This document shows positions 1 through 9,565 of a stretch of 64,000 nucleotides of DNA, piece after piece (position 1 is the stretch's first letter; every line of letters starts with the position of its first letter). Below the pieces are notes generated by a model, which saw nothing but the letters and a program-made list of their open reading frames with translations, was not told the DNA's origin and searched no databases. Location: the NCBI GenBank assembly GCA_028278245.1, contig JANQEQ010000168.1:1-64000 (forward strand). Direction: 5' to 3'. A program made the position numbers and the translations under genes. This DNA comes from Phycisphaerales bacterium (lineage in GTDB: Bacteria > Planctomycetota > Phycisphaerae > Phycisphaerales > SM1A02).

Positions 1-2
1 AC

Positions 3-899
3 GCATACCACGGGCATACCCGCGCACTGATCGACATTAGTCCCTACAAGTTTACCGGCCAGGGAGGAACCGGAGCGCCGCCGTCCACACACGTCATGCC
101 AATACCGGATCGCTACCGAGGACCGTGGGGGTATGACGATGTCGAGGCTGGCGAGCGTTATGCTGAGTCGATTGCGATCTGTGTGGCTGACCTCCAACCG
201 GCCGGATTCATCGCCGAGTCGATCCTGGGCGTGGCGGGGCAGATCGATCCACCCCCGGGGTATCTCGCCCGCGCTCACGAATTGGTACGGGCAGCGGGCG
301 GCGTGACTATTGCTGACGAAGTACAGATCGGATTCGGCCGCGTTGGCGATGTCATGTGGGCGTTCGAGGCGCACGGCGTTGTGCCGGATATTGTCACGCT
401 CGGCAAGCCGATCGGCAACGGCCACCCGCTGGCGGCAGTGATCACCACCCCTGAGATCGCACGATCCTTCGAAACAGGAATGGAGTACTTCAATACCTAC
501 GGCGGCAATCCCGTGAGTTGCGCAGTCGGTTTGGCGGTGCTCGATGTGATCGAGAGCGAACAGTTGCAGTTACATGCCCAGAAAGTCGGACAATATTTCA
601 TCACGCGTTTACGTGAGCTTGCCTCACAGCATGAATTGATTGGCGACGTGCGCGGGCGCGGGCTCTTCCTTGGAGTGGAACTGGTGCGTGATCGGAACAC
701 GAAAGAGCCGGCGACTGCCGAAGCGACGCGCATCATTGAGATGATGAAAGAGCGCAGGATTCTTCTGAGCACGGAGGGGCCGTTTAATTGTGTACTGAAG
801 ATCAAGCCGCCGATGAAGTTCAATGGCGCAAATGTGGATCTGTTCATTGAGGCGCTCGATGACGCGTTGACGCAGCTTCGGCGTGATTCCGGTAGATAG
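3..899 (+). CDS. Class-III (PLP) aminotransferase, C-terminal part
   Basis: Cut by the left window edge; the reading frame is already open at base 3. The visible 298 codons hold the PLP fold-type I class-III signature: DEVQIGFGR (Asp contacts the PLP ring nitrogen) and [12 protein letters not shown], whose Lys codon near base 405 is the expected Schiff-base lysine. The [13 protein letters not shown] wording resembles the AGXT2 / ethanolamine-phosphate phospholyase branch more than ornithine or GABA transaminases, but the substrate cannot be read from this fragment. The N-terminal third is missing, so a fused upstream kinase domain, known in some relatives, cannot be excluded. It converges on the hydroxyproline dehydratase 18 bases downstream, so the two are not co-transcribed. 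Confidence 0.9.
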   Translation, partial: AYHGHTRALIDISPYKFTGQGGTGAPPSTHVMPIPDRYRGPWGYDDVEAGERYAESIAICVADLQPAGFIAESILGVAGQIDPPPGYLARAHELVRAAGGVTIADEVQIGFGRVGDVMWAFEAHGVVPDIVTLGKPIGNGHPLAAVITTPEIARSFETGMEYFNTYGGNPVSCAVGLAVLDVIESEQLQLHAQKVGQYFITRLRELASQHELIGDVRGRGLFLGVELVRDRNTKEPATAEATRIIEMMKERRILLSTEGPFNCVLKIKPPMKFNGANVDLFIEALDDALTQLRRDSGR

Positions 900-917
900 A
901 AATAAGATCCGGATTTC

Positions 918-1952
918 CTATCTCAGCAGGAAGCCGACGCGCAGCGGATCGCGTGGATCGATCAGGAACTCGTGACGCCCGGTGATAGACGCTGAGCCGG
1001 TCACTTCTGGGATGACCGCCGGCACCGTCCCGACGGTGGAGGTGTCGGCAACGCGCACCTGGAAAGGGGTGCCGATGATGCTTTCGATAGTGATTGAATC
1101 GCTCAGTGCGAGCTCGCCGCGAGCATGGTGGATTGCCGCACGCCCGCTCACGCCAGTTCCGGTAGGAGAGCGGTCCACTTCGCCCTCGGCAAAGACGCAG
1201 ACGTTCCGGCTGTGTACGTCGCCTTCAAGTCGTTCCACGAGAATGGTGCCATAGAGGAAGTTGAGATTCTCATCACCATCCGGATGCTTGAGTTGATAGG
1301 AATTCATAACTGCCCCCTTGATGCGCATGGCCACGTCGATGATGTTGGCGTAGTGGGCCGGGACAAGACTGAATCCCAGATCAACTGCATCCACATAGGC
1401 GTAGAACGCCCCGCCGAATGCGATATCGCAACGCACTTCGCCGAGCCCCGGGACGTCCACGACCAGATCCCGCTCAAGCAGAAACGAAGGCACATTCAGA
1501 AACGAGGCATTCACCACACGACCATGTTCCACGTGAGCGGTAGCGGTGACGCGCCCCGCCGGAGTGTCAATGCGCAATGTCGGCGGGTCTCCATCGGCTT
1601 CCAGCAGACCGCATTCGATCCCCACGGTTGTAAGCGCGATAATACCATGGCCGCACATCGTGCTGAATCCTTCGTTATGCATGAAAAGCACGCCGACATC
1701 ACCATCCGGTGTGGTTGGCGGTGTGAGCAGGCAGCCGTACATGTCTGCGTGGCCCCTTGGTTCAAGCATGAGTGCCCGGCGTAGATGGTCGTGGTGTTCC
1801 CGGGCATAGGCCCGTTTGGTGAGGATCGTGTTACCAGGAATGTCCGGCCAACCGTCGGTGATGATGCGCAAGGGCTCGCCCGCCGTGTGGGCATCGATTG
1901 TGGCGAGGCGCAGCCAGTCCGACGGGGGTATATATGTCATAAGCGACACCAT
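918..1952 (-). CDS. Proline racemase family, probable trans-3-hydroxy-L-proline dehydratase
   Basis: Family members act on proline or hydroxyproline with two active-site residues. The first is the Cys of MCGHGIIAL, present here. The second lies in DRSPTGTGV, where racemases and 4-hydroxyproline epimerases have Cys and this protein has Thr. Cys/Thr is the arrangement of trans-3-hydroxy-L-proline dehydratases, which make delta-1-pyrroline-2-carboxylate, so dehydratase is preferred over racemase. The frame is open up to 1994, but the conserved core begins just after MTYIPPSDW; I chose the ATG at 1952 (MVSLMTY), with 1940 as alternative. The same-strand MFS gene ends 186 bases upstream and may supply the substrate. 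Collagen-type hydroxyproline use is an inference. Confidence 0.85.
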   Translation of the reverse strand: MVSLMTYIPPSDWLRLATIDAHTAGEPLRIITDGWPDIPGNTILTKRAYAREHHDHLRRALMLEPRGHADMYGCLLTPPTTPDGDVGVLFMHNEGFSTMCGHGIIALTTVGIECGLLEADGDPPTLRIDTPAGRVTATAHVEHGRVVNASFLNVPSFLLERDLVVDVPGLGEVRCDIAFGGAFYAYVDAVDLGFSLVPAHYANIIDVAMRIKGAVMNSYQLKHPDGDENLNFLYGTILVERLEGDVHSRNVCVFAEGEVDRSPTGTGVSGRAAIHHARGELALSDSITIESIIGTPFQVRVADTSTVGTVPAVIPEVTGSASITGRHEFLIDPRDPLRVGFLLR

Positions 1953-2138
1953 AATCCGGTGAGGTGTGCCTCGCAATCTGTTATCGCGATCCAATGACCG
2001 TGTGAATTTCGGTCTGAACGAAATCCAGCAGTTGAAGGAGTCATGTCGTGAACAAAGCCGTCCCGCATATCTCGCCTTCGGAATACGCAGAGAGAAGAAA
2101 AGGGCAGTAAGATAACGTAATTGAATCGGGAATCGTAG

Positions 2139-3587
2139 CTATTTATGAATCTGCTTTGCGCGGTAACCACCTCTTCCCCGGTAATAAAGAAATAGCGTGC
2201 CAAACACAAGGATAAGTGGGATGGCACCAACAGACGTCCAGCGGAAGCCCCAGCGCATACCGAAGTTGTCGGCAGGTTCGATGAGCGCTTCAGCGTCTGT
2301 GACTATTTCATCTGACTCGGCAGCCTTGACGATGTTCCGTAATGCGTTAGCCGTTTCCCCCTCTGGTAACGTGTCACCTGTCTCTAATCCGTTCAGCAGC
2401 GTTACCGCAACTTCATGCCCTGACTGTTCGAGCACATGAACAACCTGATCTTGGTTATCCACCAAGTTATGGTGCATGTAGGTGTCGCCAATGCGCCCCA
2501 TGAGCGGTGCCGTGACAAGCCCGACGAACAACATACCAACGCCTCCCATGAGTGCCAATCCCAGAGCGCCCGTTTTTGGCAAACGTTCGGATACGAAGCC
2601 GAGCATCGTTGGCCAGAAGTAACACACACCGACATAAAAGACAGTCGCGGCAATGATGATAATCACCATGTGTTCAGCAATGGAAAGCAGATATAGCCCG
2701 ATACCACCAAGAATAGCTGACATGAGGAGGATTCCTGTGGGAGCGAGCCGGTGCACAACAGGTCCGGCAAAGAAGCGCAGCACCGCCATGAGTCCCGTAC
2801 CCCAAACCAGCACGAGAATGCCAGCATTCTCACCCGCCCATGCCATCACTCCACCCATGGCAGTACCCATCCATCGGCTAGGCCCAAGCTCCAACGACGC
2901 AGTGAGGCACATGCACAGAAACATTATGATGAAAAGAGGATGCAACGCAGCAGCAAACATACCACCGAACGTGACACCCGATTGCACGCGCTCCGTCTTC
3001 GGGAACTCCTGCCCGATGAACAATAGTCCGTAAATGACCGTTGGTATCAACACGAGCAACAGCTTGAATTGCCAAGCCAACAGACCAAAGATATACGTTG
3101 TGTTACCCGTGTAGAGGAAATTGTCCAGCAAGTAAGCAATCAGGCCACCGATGACAATACCACCGGGGAACCAGACATGGAATTGGTTCAGTTTAGTCGT
3201 CTTATCACCCGGATAAAGAGTGGCGACGAGCGGATTACATGCTGCTTCGACCGTACCGTTACCTAACGCAATCATCAATCCGCCGGCAAACAGCATTGTA
3301 AACCCACTGGCGAACGCCATCAGCAATGCTCCGACCAAGTGGCAAATAAAAGCTATGCGCATCTGCCACTTGATACCCATCACATCAACCAACGGTCCCA
3401 GGAGAAAGATGGAGACCGTGAAGCCCCACAGCGTCACACCGCCGATCCATCCCGCTTCAGTATTGCTGAGAACGAAGTGCTCTTTGAACTGGTCCATGTT
3501 CGATGTGATCACACCGAACGCGACAGAGGTCGAAATCAATGAGAAACAACTGCCTACGAACAAACGCTGCTTGTTCACGAGATTCAT
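2139..3587 (-). CDS. Major facilitator superfamily (MFS) transporter
   Basis: A 482-residue polytopic membrane protein with about 12 hydrophobic helices. The N-terminal half carries an MFS-like loop (LLGPLVDVMGIKWQMRI) and the stretch GNGTVEAACNPLVATLYPGD, similar to sugar/H+ symporters of the FucP-like group. A soluble insertion of about 60 residues lies between late helices (near residues 370-430, acidic). The substrate is not readable. It could feed the hydroxyproline dehydratase immediately downstream on the same strand, or serve the carbohydrate cluster that diverges from it across a 306-base intergenic region. Confidence 0.85.
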   Translation of the reverse strand: MNLVNKQRLFVGSCFSLISTSVAFGVITSNMDQFKEHFVLSNTEAGWIGGVTLWGFTVSIFLLGPLVDVMGIKWQMRIAFICHLVGALLMAFASGFTMLFAGGLMIALGNGTVEAACNPLVATLYPGDKTTKLNQFHVWFPGGIVIGGLIAYLLDNFLYTGNTTYIFGLLAWQFKLLLVLIPTVIYGLLFIGQEFPKTERVQSGVTFGGMFAAALHPLFIIMFLCMCLTASLELGPSRWMGTAMGGVMAWAGENAGILVLVWGTGLMAVLRFFAGPVVHRLAPTGILLMSAILGGIGLYLLSIAEHMVIIIIAATVFYVGVCYFWPTMLGFVSERLPKTGALGLALMGGVGMLFVGLVTAPLMGRIGDTYMHHNLVDNQDQVVHVLEQSGHEVAVTLLNGLETGDTLPEGETANALRNIVKAAESDEIVTDAEALIEPADNFGMRWGFRWTSVGAIPLILVFGTLFLYYRGRGGYRAKQIHK

Positions 3588-3893
3588 CCTTATGTCTACG
3601 CTGGTTTTGGTTCAAACACCATCCACCGAACTTTAGTCCCAATACTGTATTGTACTCCAACTACGATCAAGGTGTAAGGGTACCCGCAACCTGTAGCCAG
3701 AAAGCTGGCAGAGCGATCGACAGGGGTTTAAACTGAGAATTCTCAAACTCAATCCATCGGGATACCAGGTTGTGTACAAATGCAGTTCATCGTTGTATCG
3801 TTGCTTTGACGAACGAATGAGGAGATTCACTGGAGATCGTTAGTGTTTCAATAACAAAACGAAGGGATTGAACTTGCCAAGAGGAAAGGATGA
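3588..3893. promoter_or_regulatory. Divergent control region with palindromes
   Basis: 306 bases without a gene, between the MFS gene (minus) and the oxidoreductase cluster (plus). Two adjacent perfect palindromes stand out: GTTTAAAC at 3726-3733 and TGAGAATTCTCA at 3734-3745. Side by side midway between two divergent starts they make a candidate operator for a sugar-responsive regulator. The regulator is not in this window. The ribosome site GAGGAAAGGA at 3881-3890 belongs to the plus-strand gene. Confidence 0.4.
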
Positions 3894-5294
3894 ATGATGC
3901 TCTGGAGAGTTATGGTATCCGGCCTGGGTGTTCTGAGTATGTTCCAAATGCTGTCATGCATGTCGAGCGCAACCGATGAGATGACATTTACCGGAACCGA
4001 CGATGAAGTCAAACTTATCACATTGGATCCGGGACACTTTCATGCGGCGCTGGTGCAGAAGACGATGTACGACCAGGTATCACCTGTTGTGTCTGTCTAT
4101 GCTCCTCCCGGTTCTGACGTGGAGGATCATCTGTCGCGCATCGAAGGATTCAACCGGCGCAACGAGGATCCAACGCGCTGGATTGAACGCACCTATGTAG
4201 CTGACGATTTTCTGGAAACGATGCTCGATAGCCACCCTGGCAACGTGGTTATTATCTCAGGGAATAACCGGAAAAAGGCACAATACATCAAGGCATGCGT
4301 CGATGCTGGGCTGAATGTCCTATCTGACAAACCGATGTGCATCAATGGTGAAGGATACAGGCTGATCGAGCAATCCTTTGATGCTGCCCGGAACAATGGC
4401 GTTTTGCTCTATGACATTATGACCGAACGTTCAGAGATTACTACGATTCTGCAGAAAGAGTTGATTCATACTCCCTCGGTGTTTGGTACCCTGAAACCCG
4501 GCTCAACCAATGATCCCTCAGTCGTCAAAGAGAGTGTGCATCACTTCTTCAAGTATGTATCTGGCAATCCAATAAAACGACCGCCCTGGTACTTTGACAC
4601 CACCCAGCAGGGTGAAGGAATTGTAGATGTAACGACTCATCTCGTGGACCTGGTGATGTGGGGATGTTTCCCCAACCAGATCATCGATTTCGATCGTGAT
4701 ATCAGAATGAAAAGTGCCCGACGCTGGCCGACGATGATCACACAGAAGCAGTATGAGAAGGTTACCCACTTATATGATTTTCCAGAATATCTTCAGGATG
4801 AGTTGAACGATGAGGGCACCCTGCCATGTTACGCAAATGGCGAGATGATCTATACGATCAAGGGTATCCATGTGAGAGTATCTGTATCATGGGAATTTCA
4901 AAGCGCAGAAGGAGCAGGCGACACACACTATTCCGTGATGAAGGGGACGAAGGCTCATGTGATCATTCGTCAGGGTCGAGAGCAGGCATTCCGCCCCGAA
5001 CTCTACATTGATCCTGCTCCTGACATTTCATCAGACAAACTTGAGGCTGCGCTAAACAAGACTATCTCCCAGCTACAGGCACAATACCCCGGTATATCCC
5101 TGGTGAAACACGGTCAAGGCTGGCGTTTACTGATTCCAGATGACCTGCGTGTGGGACACGAAGCGCACTTCCGTCAAGTCACCGAGCGTTACCTACGCTA
5201 TTTGGTTGAGGGAGAATTGCCGAAGTGGGAAGTTCCGAACATGAAAGCGAAATATCGCACTACAACTGCTGCACTGGATATGGCTCCTGATTGA
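3894..5294 (+). CDS. Gfo/Idh/MocA-type oxidoreductase, secreted
   Basis: A 466-residue protein with an N-terminal hydrophobic signal ending near LSCMSS, possibly a lipoprotein anchor. A Rossmann-type region follows, with the DKPMCIN motif equivalent to the EKP signature of Gfo/Idh/MocA enzymes, then a long C-terminal domain of the 'putative oxidoreductase C-terminal' type. These enzymes oxidise or reduce sugar hydroxyls with tightly held NAD(P). It is the first gene of a plus-strand cluster with an isomerase, a DUF1080 protein, a second Gfo/Idh/MocA enzyme and a DUF6807 protein, which suggests processing of 3-keto sugars outside the cytoplasm. A strong ribosome site (GAGGAAAGGA) supports the start. 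Confidence 0.82.
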   Translation: MMLWRVMVSGLGVLSMFQMLSCMSSATDEMTFTGTDDEVKLITLDPGHFHAALVQKTMYDQVSPVVSVYAPPGSDVEDHLSRIEGFNRRNEDPTRWIERTYVADDFLETMLDSHPGNVVIISGNNRKKAQYIKACVDAGLNVLSDKPMCINGEGYRLIEQSFDAARNNGVLLYDIMTERSEITTILQKELIHTPSVFGTLKPGSTNDPSVVKESVHHFFKYVSGNPIKRPPWYFDTTQQGEGIVDVTTHLVDLVMWGCFPNQIIDFDRDIRMKSARRWPTMITQKQYEKVTHLYDFPEYLQDELNDEGTLPCYANGEMIYTIKGIHVRVSVSWEFQSAEGAGDTHYSVMKGTKAHVIIRQGREQAFRPELYIDPAPDISSDKLEAALNKTISQLQAQYPGISLVKHGQGWRLLIPDDLRVGHEAHFRQVTERYLRYLVEGELPKWEVPNMKAKYRTTTAALDMAPD

Positions 5295-5364
5295 CCATTT
5301 CGAAGATATTCTCATGCCGTTGCTGATTTGACATGATCCGTTTCAAATGAAGGGAGGAATGACT

Positions 5365-6273
5365 ATGGAAAATGGTGATTCGCTAAGCCGCCGTTCGTTT
5401 ATGGGAACTGCTGCTGCGATGATATCCGGCGCAGTGATCATTCCTGATGTTATTCAGAGCAGAACAGCACTGGGCAATCTTCCGGCTTTCACTCCCGACA
5501 TCGGTGTGTGCACATCAATCGATCACGCAAAAATGTTACGACTGGCCGGGGTAAACTATATTGAAGAGAGCGTAGGACGATTGTTAATTCCTGATAAGCC
5601 CAAGGCAGCATTTGAGGAAAAACTAAAGGTAATAAAAGACTGCAGTTTGCCGATCACTGCAGCAAATGGGTTTTTACCCGGTTCACTTAAATGCGTTGGA
5701 CCAAACGCTAACCATGATAACGTACTGTCATTTGCGGAAACTGCCTTCATCAGAGCTGCACAAGTCGGAATCGCAGTTATTGTCTTCGGTTCCAGCAGGG
5801 CACGCTCCATACCCCAAGGGATTGATCGCAGGCATGCAAAACTTCAATTTGTCGCCCTGTTGGGAAAGATGGCGATGATTGCCCAATCACATGACATCAC
5901 TATTGCCATCGAACCTCTCAATAAAGATGAAACGAACTTCATCAATACTGTTGAAGAAGGGGCCAAGCTTGTGCGGGCTGTGCAGCATCCGAATATTATG
6001 CTGCTTGCGGATATCTATCACATGCTCCGCGAAGACGAACCTGCCGAGAATATTCGCATTGCCGGCGATCTGATACGACATGTGCATATCGCGGAAAGGA
6101 AGAATCGGGCAGCTCCCGGAGTCAATGGCGAAAACTTCTCATCTTACTTTCAAGCACTGAGCGACATTGATTACAACGGAAAAATTTCTATCGAGTGCAG
6201 ATGGAAAGATATGGTCAATGAACTTCCCACCGCAGTTAGAACCATGCAAGAGCAGATGTCGTGTGTTAACTGA
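5365..6273 (+). CDS. Sugar phosphate isomerase/epimerase-like TIM barrel, Tat signal
   Basis: A xylose-isomerase-like (AP endonuclease 2 superfamily) barrel of about 300 residues. The N-terminus has a twin-arginine signal, SRRSFMGTAAA, so export is expected. IAIEPLNKDETNF, MLLADIYHMLRED and HVHIAER are the metal-binding strands of hydroxypyruvate isomerase or tagatose epimerase relatives. In-frame ATGs lie at 5347, 5359 and 5365; the ribosome site AGGGAGGA at 5351-5358 gives proper spacing only to 5365. It sits 70 bases after the first oxidoreductase and 37 before the DUF1080 gene. The actual substrate is unknown; a keto-sugar is inferred from context. Confidence 0.82.
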   Translation: MENGDSLSRRSFMGTAAAMISGAVIIPDVIQSRTALGNLPAFTPDIGVCTSIDHAKMLRLAGVNYIEESVGRLLIPDKPKAAFEEKLKVIKDCSLPITAANGFLPGSLKCVGPNANHDNVLSFAETAFIRAAQVGIAVIVFGSSRARSIPQGIDRRHAKLQFVALLGKMAMIAQSHDITIAIEPLNKDETNFINTVEEGAKLVRAVQHPNIMLLADIYHMLREDEPAENIRIAGDLIRHVHIAERKNRAAPGVNGENFSSYFQALSDIDYNGKISIECRWKDMVNELPTAVRTMQEQMSCVN

Positions 6274-6310
6274 CGGTGTATGAGGAATCTATCAAGGAGA
6301 ATATAAAGTA

Positions 6311-7009
6311 ATGAACCTGAGGCAGATTTATATAAAATTTGTAATAGCGTTGATCATATTGATACCACTGAACAGTTGTGTTCATAAACCTATTCAAAAC
6401 GAAAAGGTCACAAAGCCAGAGAAGATCACTCTTTTCAACGGATTTGATTACACACATTGGATTGGTGTTGATGGTGAACCAGTCAAGTGGAAGATTCTTG
6501 ACGGTACTATGGAAATCGTTCCCGGCACAGGTAGCATTGTTACCAGGGAACCTTTCCGTGATTACTTTTTACATGTCGAGTTCAATATTCCGGAATCTCC
6601 ACCTCAAGCGAGTGGCCAAGGGCGAGGCAACAGTGGAGTCTACAATCAGGGTCGCTACGAAGTGCAGATCCTCGACACCTACGGGCTCGTTGCCGGCAAG
6701 AGAGATTGTGGAGCGCTCTACGGTGTCAAAGCGCCGGATCACAGCGTTTGTCGGAAACCGGGCAAGTGGCAGAGTTACGACATCACTTTCCGTAGTCCGC
6801 GCTGGGAGGGGGAAGGTGCAACCACGCGAAAAATCGAGAATGCACGCATTACTGTGATCCACAACGATGTATTAATTCACGATAACATCGAACTGGAGAG
6901 CAATACCGGTGCAGGCTGGCCGGAGGGTTCACAACCAGGCCCCGTTCTGCTACAGGATCATGGTCATAAAGTTCGTTACCGAAACATTTGGATTATTCCA
7001 TACGACTAA
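6311..7009 (+). CDS. DUF1080 (3-keto-disaccharide hydrolase) lipoprotein
   Basis: 232 residues with a short hydrophobic leader and lipobox-like LNSC. The DUF1080 jelly roll, related to concanavalin-like lectins and now named 3-keto-disaccharide hydrolase, runs from about residue 40 (LFNGFDYTHWIG) to the end, closing with the typical VLLQDHGHKVRYRNIWI. It carries the family hallmark GNSGVYNQGRYEVQILD. The ribosome site AAGGAGAA is 9 bases upstream. Between an isomerase and an NAD-dependent oxidoreductase, its likely role is cleavage of a 3-keto glycoside made by the Gfo/Idh/MocA enzyme. Two other proteins in this window contain the same domain (14888 and 52718). Confidence 0.88.
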   Translation: MNLRQIYIKFVIALIILIPLNSCVHKPIQNEKVTKPEKITLFNGFDYTHWIGVDGEPVKWKILDGTMEIVPGTGSIVTREPFRDYFLHVEFNIPESPPQASGQGRGNSGVYNQGRYEVQILDTYGLVAGKRDCGALYGVKAPDHSVCRKPGKWQSYDITFRSPRWEGEGATTRKIENARITVIHNDVLIHDNIELESNTGAGWPEGSQPGPVLLQDHGHKVRYRNIWIIPYD

Positions 7010-7122
7010 TCACTCATAAATTTATCAAGTACCCGACAACCTCGTGTATTCGGTTTCCTGCTTCGCAGACACACTTGTAAGATCTCGAACCACATCTTTT
7101 GATCAGTTGAAGGAGTTGCTGT

Positions 7123-8511
7123 ATGTCCAGCCAACATTGTGAACAGTCACGACGTGAATTTCTGATTCAGGGAGCACAGGCGGCAGTCAGTGTCACAGCT
7201 GCCGGGGCTCTTGTCTCCTGCACTACCCCGCAAACAGCACCTATCGTTTCCGGACGCATCGTCGGTGCCAATGATCGGATCAACGTAGCAGTCATCGGCA
7301 TTCGCAGCCGCGGCATGCAACTGGCTAAGGGATTCGCTGAAATTCCCAACGTGCATGTTAAAACACTGGTTGATGTGGATGAAAACCTCTTCGCTGAAAG
7401 TGTTCAGGCAATGGAGCAGTTGCAGGGAATATCTCCTGCAACAGAATGGGATCTTCGTCGAGTCCTGGACGATCCCGATATTGATGCCATCGCAATTGCC
7501 ACCCCCGACCATTGGCATGCGCTGGCGAGCATCTGGGCTTGCCAGGTTGGAAAGCACGTCTATGTGGAGAAGCCCTGCTGCCACAACCTCTGGGAAGGTC
7601 GGAAAATGGTGGAGGCGGCACGTCGTTACAATTGCCTCGTTGCTGTCGGTTACCAGAATCGATCCATTGAGAATGTCCGTGCTGCCATGAAATTCCTCCA
7701 CGAGGGTGGTCTGGGTGAAGTCTATATGGCCAAGGGACTATGCTTCAAACCGCGTGATTCAATCGGACACTGTCAAAACGAACCTGTCCCTCAGGGCGTA
7801 CACTACGATTTGTGGCTTGGACCTGCACCCCAACGTCCATTCAATCGCAACCATTTCCATTATGAATGGCACTGGAACTGGAATTATGGTTGCGGGGATA
7901 TCGGCAACCAGGGACCCCACCAGTTCGACATTGCGCGCTGGGGTCTCAATCAGCGTGAGCATCCTGTACGCATCAGCTCATCCGGAGGTTACTTCAAGTG
8001 GGATTCGGATCAGGAGACACCAAATACTCAAACCGCAACACTCGAATACTCTGACGGAAAACTCCTCCAATTTGAAGTGCGTGGTTTGTACACCAACACC
8101 GAGGACAATATCAGGATAGGAAATCTATTCTTTGGTACTGAAGGGTGGATGCACCTGAACGGCACTAACTGGAAAACTTTCTATGGCCGTGATAATGAAC
8201 CAGGCCCCAGTTTGGAAAGTGCAGAGGAATCTGCTGATCCGGCAAACCTGGCCGGCTCTGGAGGTGGTGGCCACATTGCCAACTTCATCTACGCGCTGCG
8301 TAGTTGTGACAAGAATAATCTCACCAGCGAAATCGAGGAAGGATATATTTCAACTGCACTTCCCCACTTAGCCAACATTGCATATCGCACCGGCACAAAT
8401 CTTACATTCGACGGGAAGAAGGAGCAGTTCACCGGTCATATGGCCGGCGAGGCAAACAAGCTGCTTTCCCGTAATTACCGGAAACCTTATGTCGTACCGA
8501 ATAACGTGTAG
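7123..8511 (+). CDS. Gfo/Idh/MocA family oxidoreductase, Tat-exported
   Basis: 462 residues. SRREFLIQGAQAA is a Tat motif, followed by a hydrophobic stretch ending in LVSC, so export and possible lipidation are expected. The Rossmann domain shows VAVIGIRSRGMQ and the catalytic-lysine motif VEKPCCHN. The C-terminal half (HYDLWLGPAPQRPFNRNHFH, GCGDIGNQGPHQFD) is typical of the large planctomycete/Bacteroidetes secreted oxidoreductase group. The ribosome site GAAGGAG is well placed. It is the fourth gene of the cluster, 113 bases after the DUF1080 gene and 40 before the DUF6807 gene. Reversible C3 oxidation of a glycoside is inferred, not shown. Confidence 0.9.
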   Translation: MSSQHCEQSRREFLIQGAQAAVSVTAAGALVSCTTPQTAPIVSGRIVGANDRINVAVIGIRSRGMQLAKGFAEIPNVHVKTLVDVDENLFAESVQAMEQLQGISPATEWDLRRVLDDPDIDAIAIATPDHWHALASIWACQVGKHVYVEKPCCHNLWEGRKMVEAARRYNCLVAVGYQNRSIENVRAAMKFLHEGGLGEVYMAKGLCFKPRDSIGHCQNEPVPQGVHYDLWLGPAPQRPFNRNHFHYEWHWNWNYGCGDIGNQGPHQFDIARWGLNQREHPVRISSSGGYFKWDSDQETPNTQTATLEYSDGKLLQFEVRGLYTNTEDNIRIGNLFFGTEGWMHLNGTNWKTFYGRDNEPGPSLESAEESADPANLAGSGGGGHIANFIYALRSCDKNNLTSEIEEGYISTALPHLANIAYRTGTNLTFDGKKEQFTGHMAGEANKLLSRNYRKPYVVPNNV

Positions 8512-8551
8512 CGACAACGAATTGATGATCTGCTCTAACGCGGTCTTGCGC

Positions 8552-9538
8552 ATGGATTCTATGATGTTTAATTTCTTCTGTTTACTATTTCGTGTTTATG
8601 TTGTTTTGTGGTTTGTTGTTCTCTCAGGATGTACGGCGCTGGAGCACTCCACTCAGGAACCTGCTTCAATTGAAGCACACTCTTTCCGTTGGCTCAAACA
8701 AGCCGACGGCATGCTTGATCTCTATGATGGAGATCGGCGTGTATTGCGATATGTCCATTCTTATGATCCATCAACAGAAGAAACACTGCACGAAACATAC
8801 AAGTGTTACTACCATGTCTATGACGTGACAGGCAAATGCCAACTCACCAAAGGCTCAGGCGGCTTGTACACACATCACCGGGGTCTTTTCATCGGATGGA
8901 ATCGTCTCACGATTGGCAATACAGAATACGACTTCTGGCACATGAAGGAAACAACTCAGCGCCACAGTAAGACAACCAAACTTACCGCTGATAAAAGACA
9001 AGCACAGCTAAGTACATGCATTAACTGGTGCAATGCTGAGGACAAAGTAATCCTTATCGAAAACCGTTCAATCACAGTCTACGACTCGGCTGATCCGCAA
9101 CTCCTGCTTCTGGACTTTGAATCAAAGCTGACACCCGTAGCAGGCGACGTGCTCCTGAACGGCGATCCAGAACATGCCGGCTTTCAATTTCGAGCACATA
9201 ATAACGTTGCCGAGGGTGAATCCGATGTCAAGGCAACTTACTTGTTCCATGAGGATGGCATAGATCCGACCCAGGATCACAATCTTCCCTGGGCGGCCAT
9301 GAGTTTTGGACTCAATGGAAAACACTTCACCGTCCAGCATATGAACCATCCGGATAATCCCCGACCGACAGTTTATTCTGCTTATCGAGATTATGGCCGG
9401 TTCGGTGCTTTTCCAATATTGGAGATCCCAAATAACGAAACACGAACGCTGCGCTATCGTGTATATGTCATGCAAGGTAAAATGCCTCAGCGTTCGGAAA
9501 TGCAAATGCACTATCAAACTTACATTGACACCCACTGA
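8552..9538 (+). CDS. DUF6807 (PmoA-like) family lipoprotein
   Basis: The open frame extends back to 8378 inside the preceding gene, but the protein makes sense only from the ATG at 8552 (or 8561/8564): a hydrophobic leader then VVLSGCTALE, a lipoprotein signal. The mature part contains GLYTHHRGLFIGWNRLT and YDFWHMKET, hallmarks of the 'methane oxygenase PmoA' family (DUF6807). That name is historical; members occur in polysaccharide clusters and have no known link to methane oxidation. Last gene of the plus-strand cluster; it converges on the TRAP operon 28 bases further on. Molecular function unknown. Confidence 0.82.
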   Translation: MDSMMFNFFCLLFRVYVVLWFVVLSGCTALEHSTQEPASIEAHSFRWLKQADGMLDLYDGDRRVLRYVHSYDPSTEETLHETYKCYYHVYDVTGKCQLTKGSGGLYTHHRGLFIGWNRLTIGNTEYDFWHMKETTQRHSKTTKLTADKRQAQLSTCINWCNAEDKVILIENRSITVYDSADPQLLLLDFESKLTPVAGDVLLNGDPEHAGFQFRAHNNVAEGESDVKATYLFHEDGIDPTQDHNLPWAAMSFGLNGKHFTVQHMNHPDNPRPTVYSAYRDYGRFGAFPILEIPNNETRTLRYRVYVMQGKMPQRSEMQMHYQTYIDTH

Positions 9539-9565
9539 AAACGATTATACCAACATCATCCTGGT

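Noticed and set aside
918-1952. Calling the enzyme proline racemase or 4-hydroxyproline epimerase
   Set aside because: The second catalytic position is Thr (DRSPTGTG) instead of Cys, which fits the dehydratase subgroup.
8552-9538. Taking the PmoA-like name as evidence for methane or ammonia monooxygenase
   Set aside because: The family (DUF6807) is a soluble lipoprotein in glycan clusters and has no monooxygenase membrane helices or copper site.
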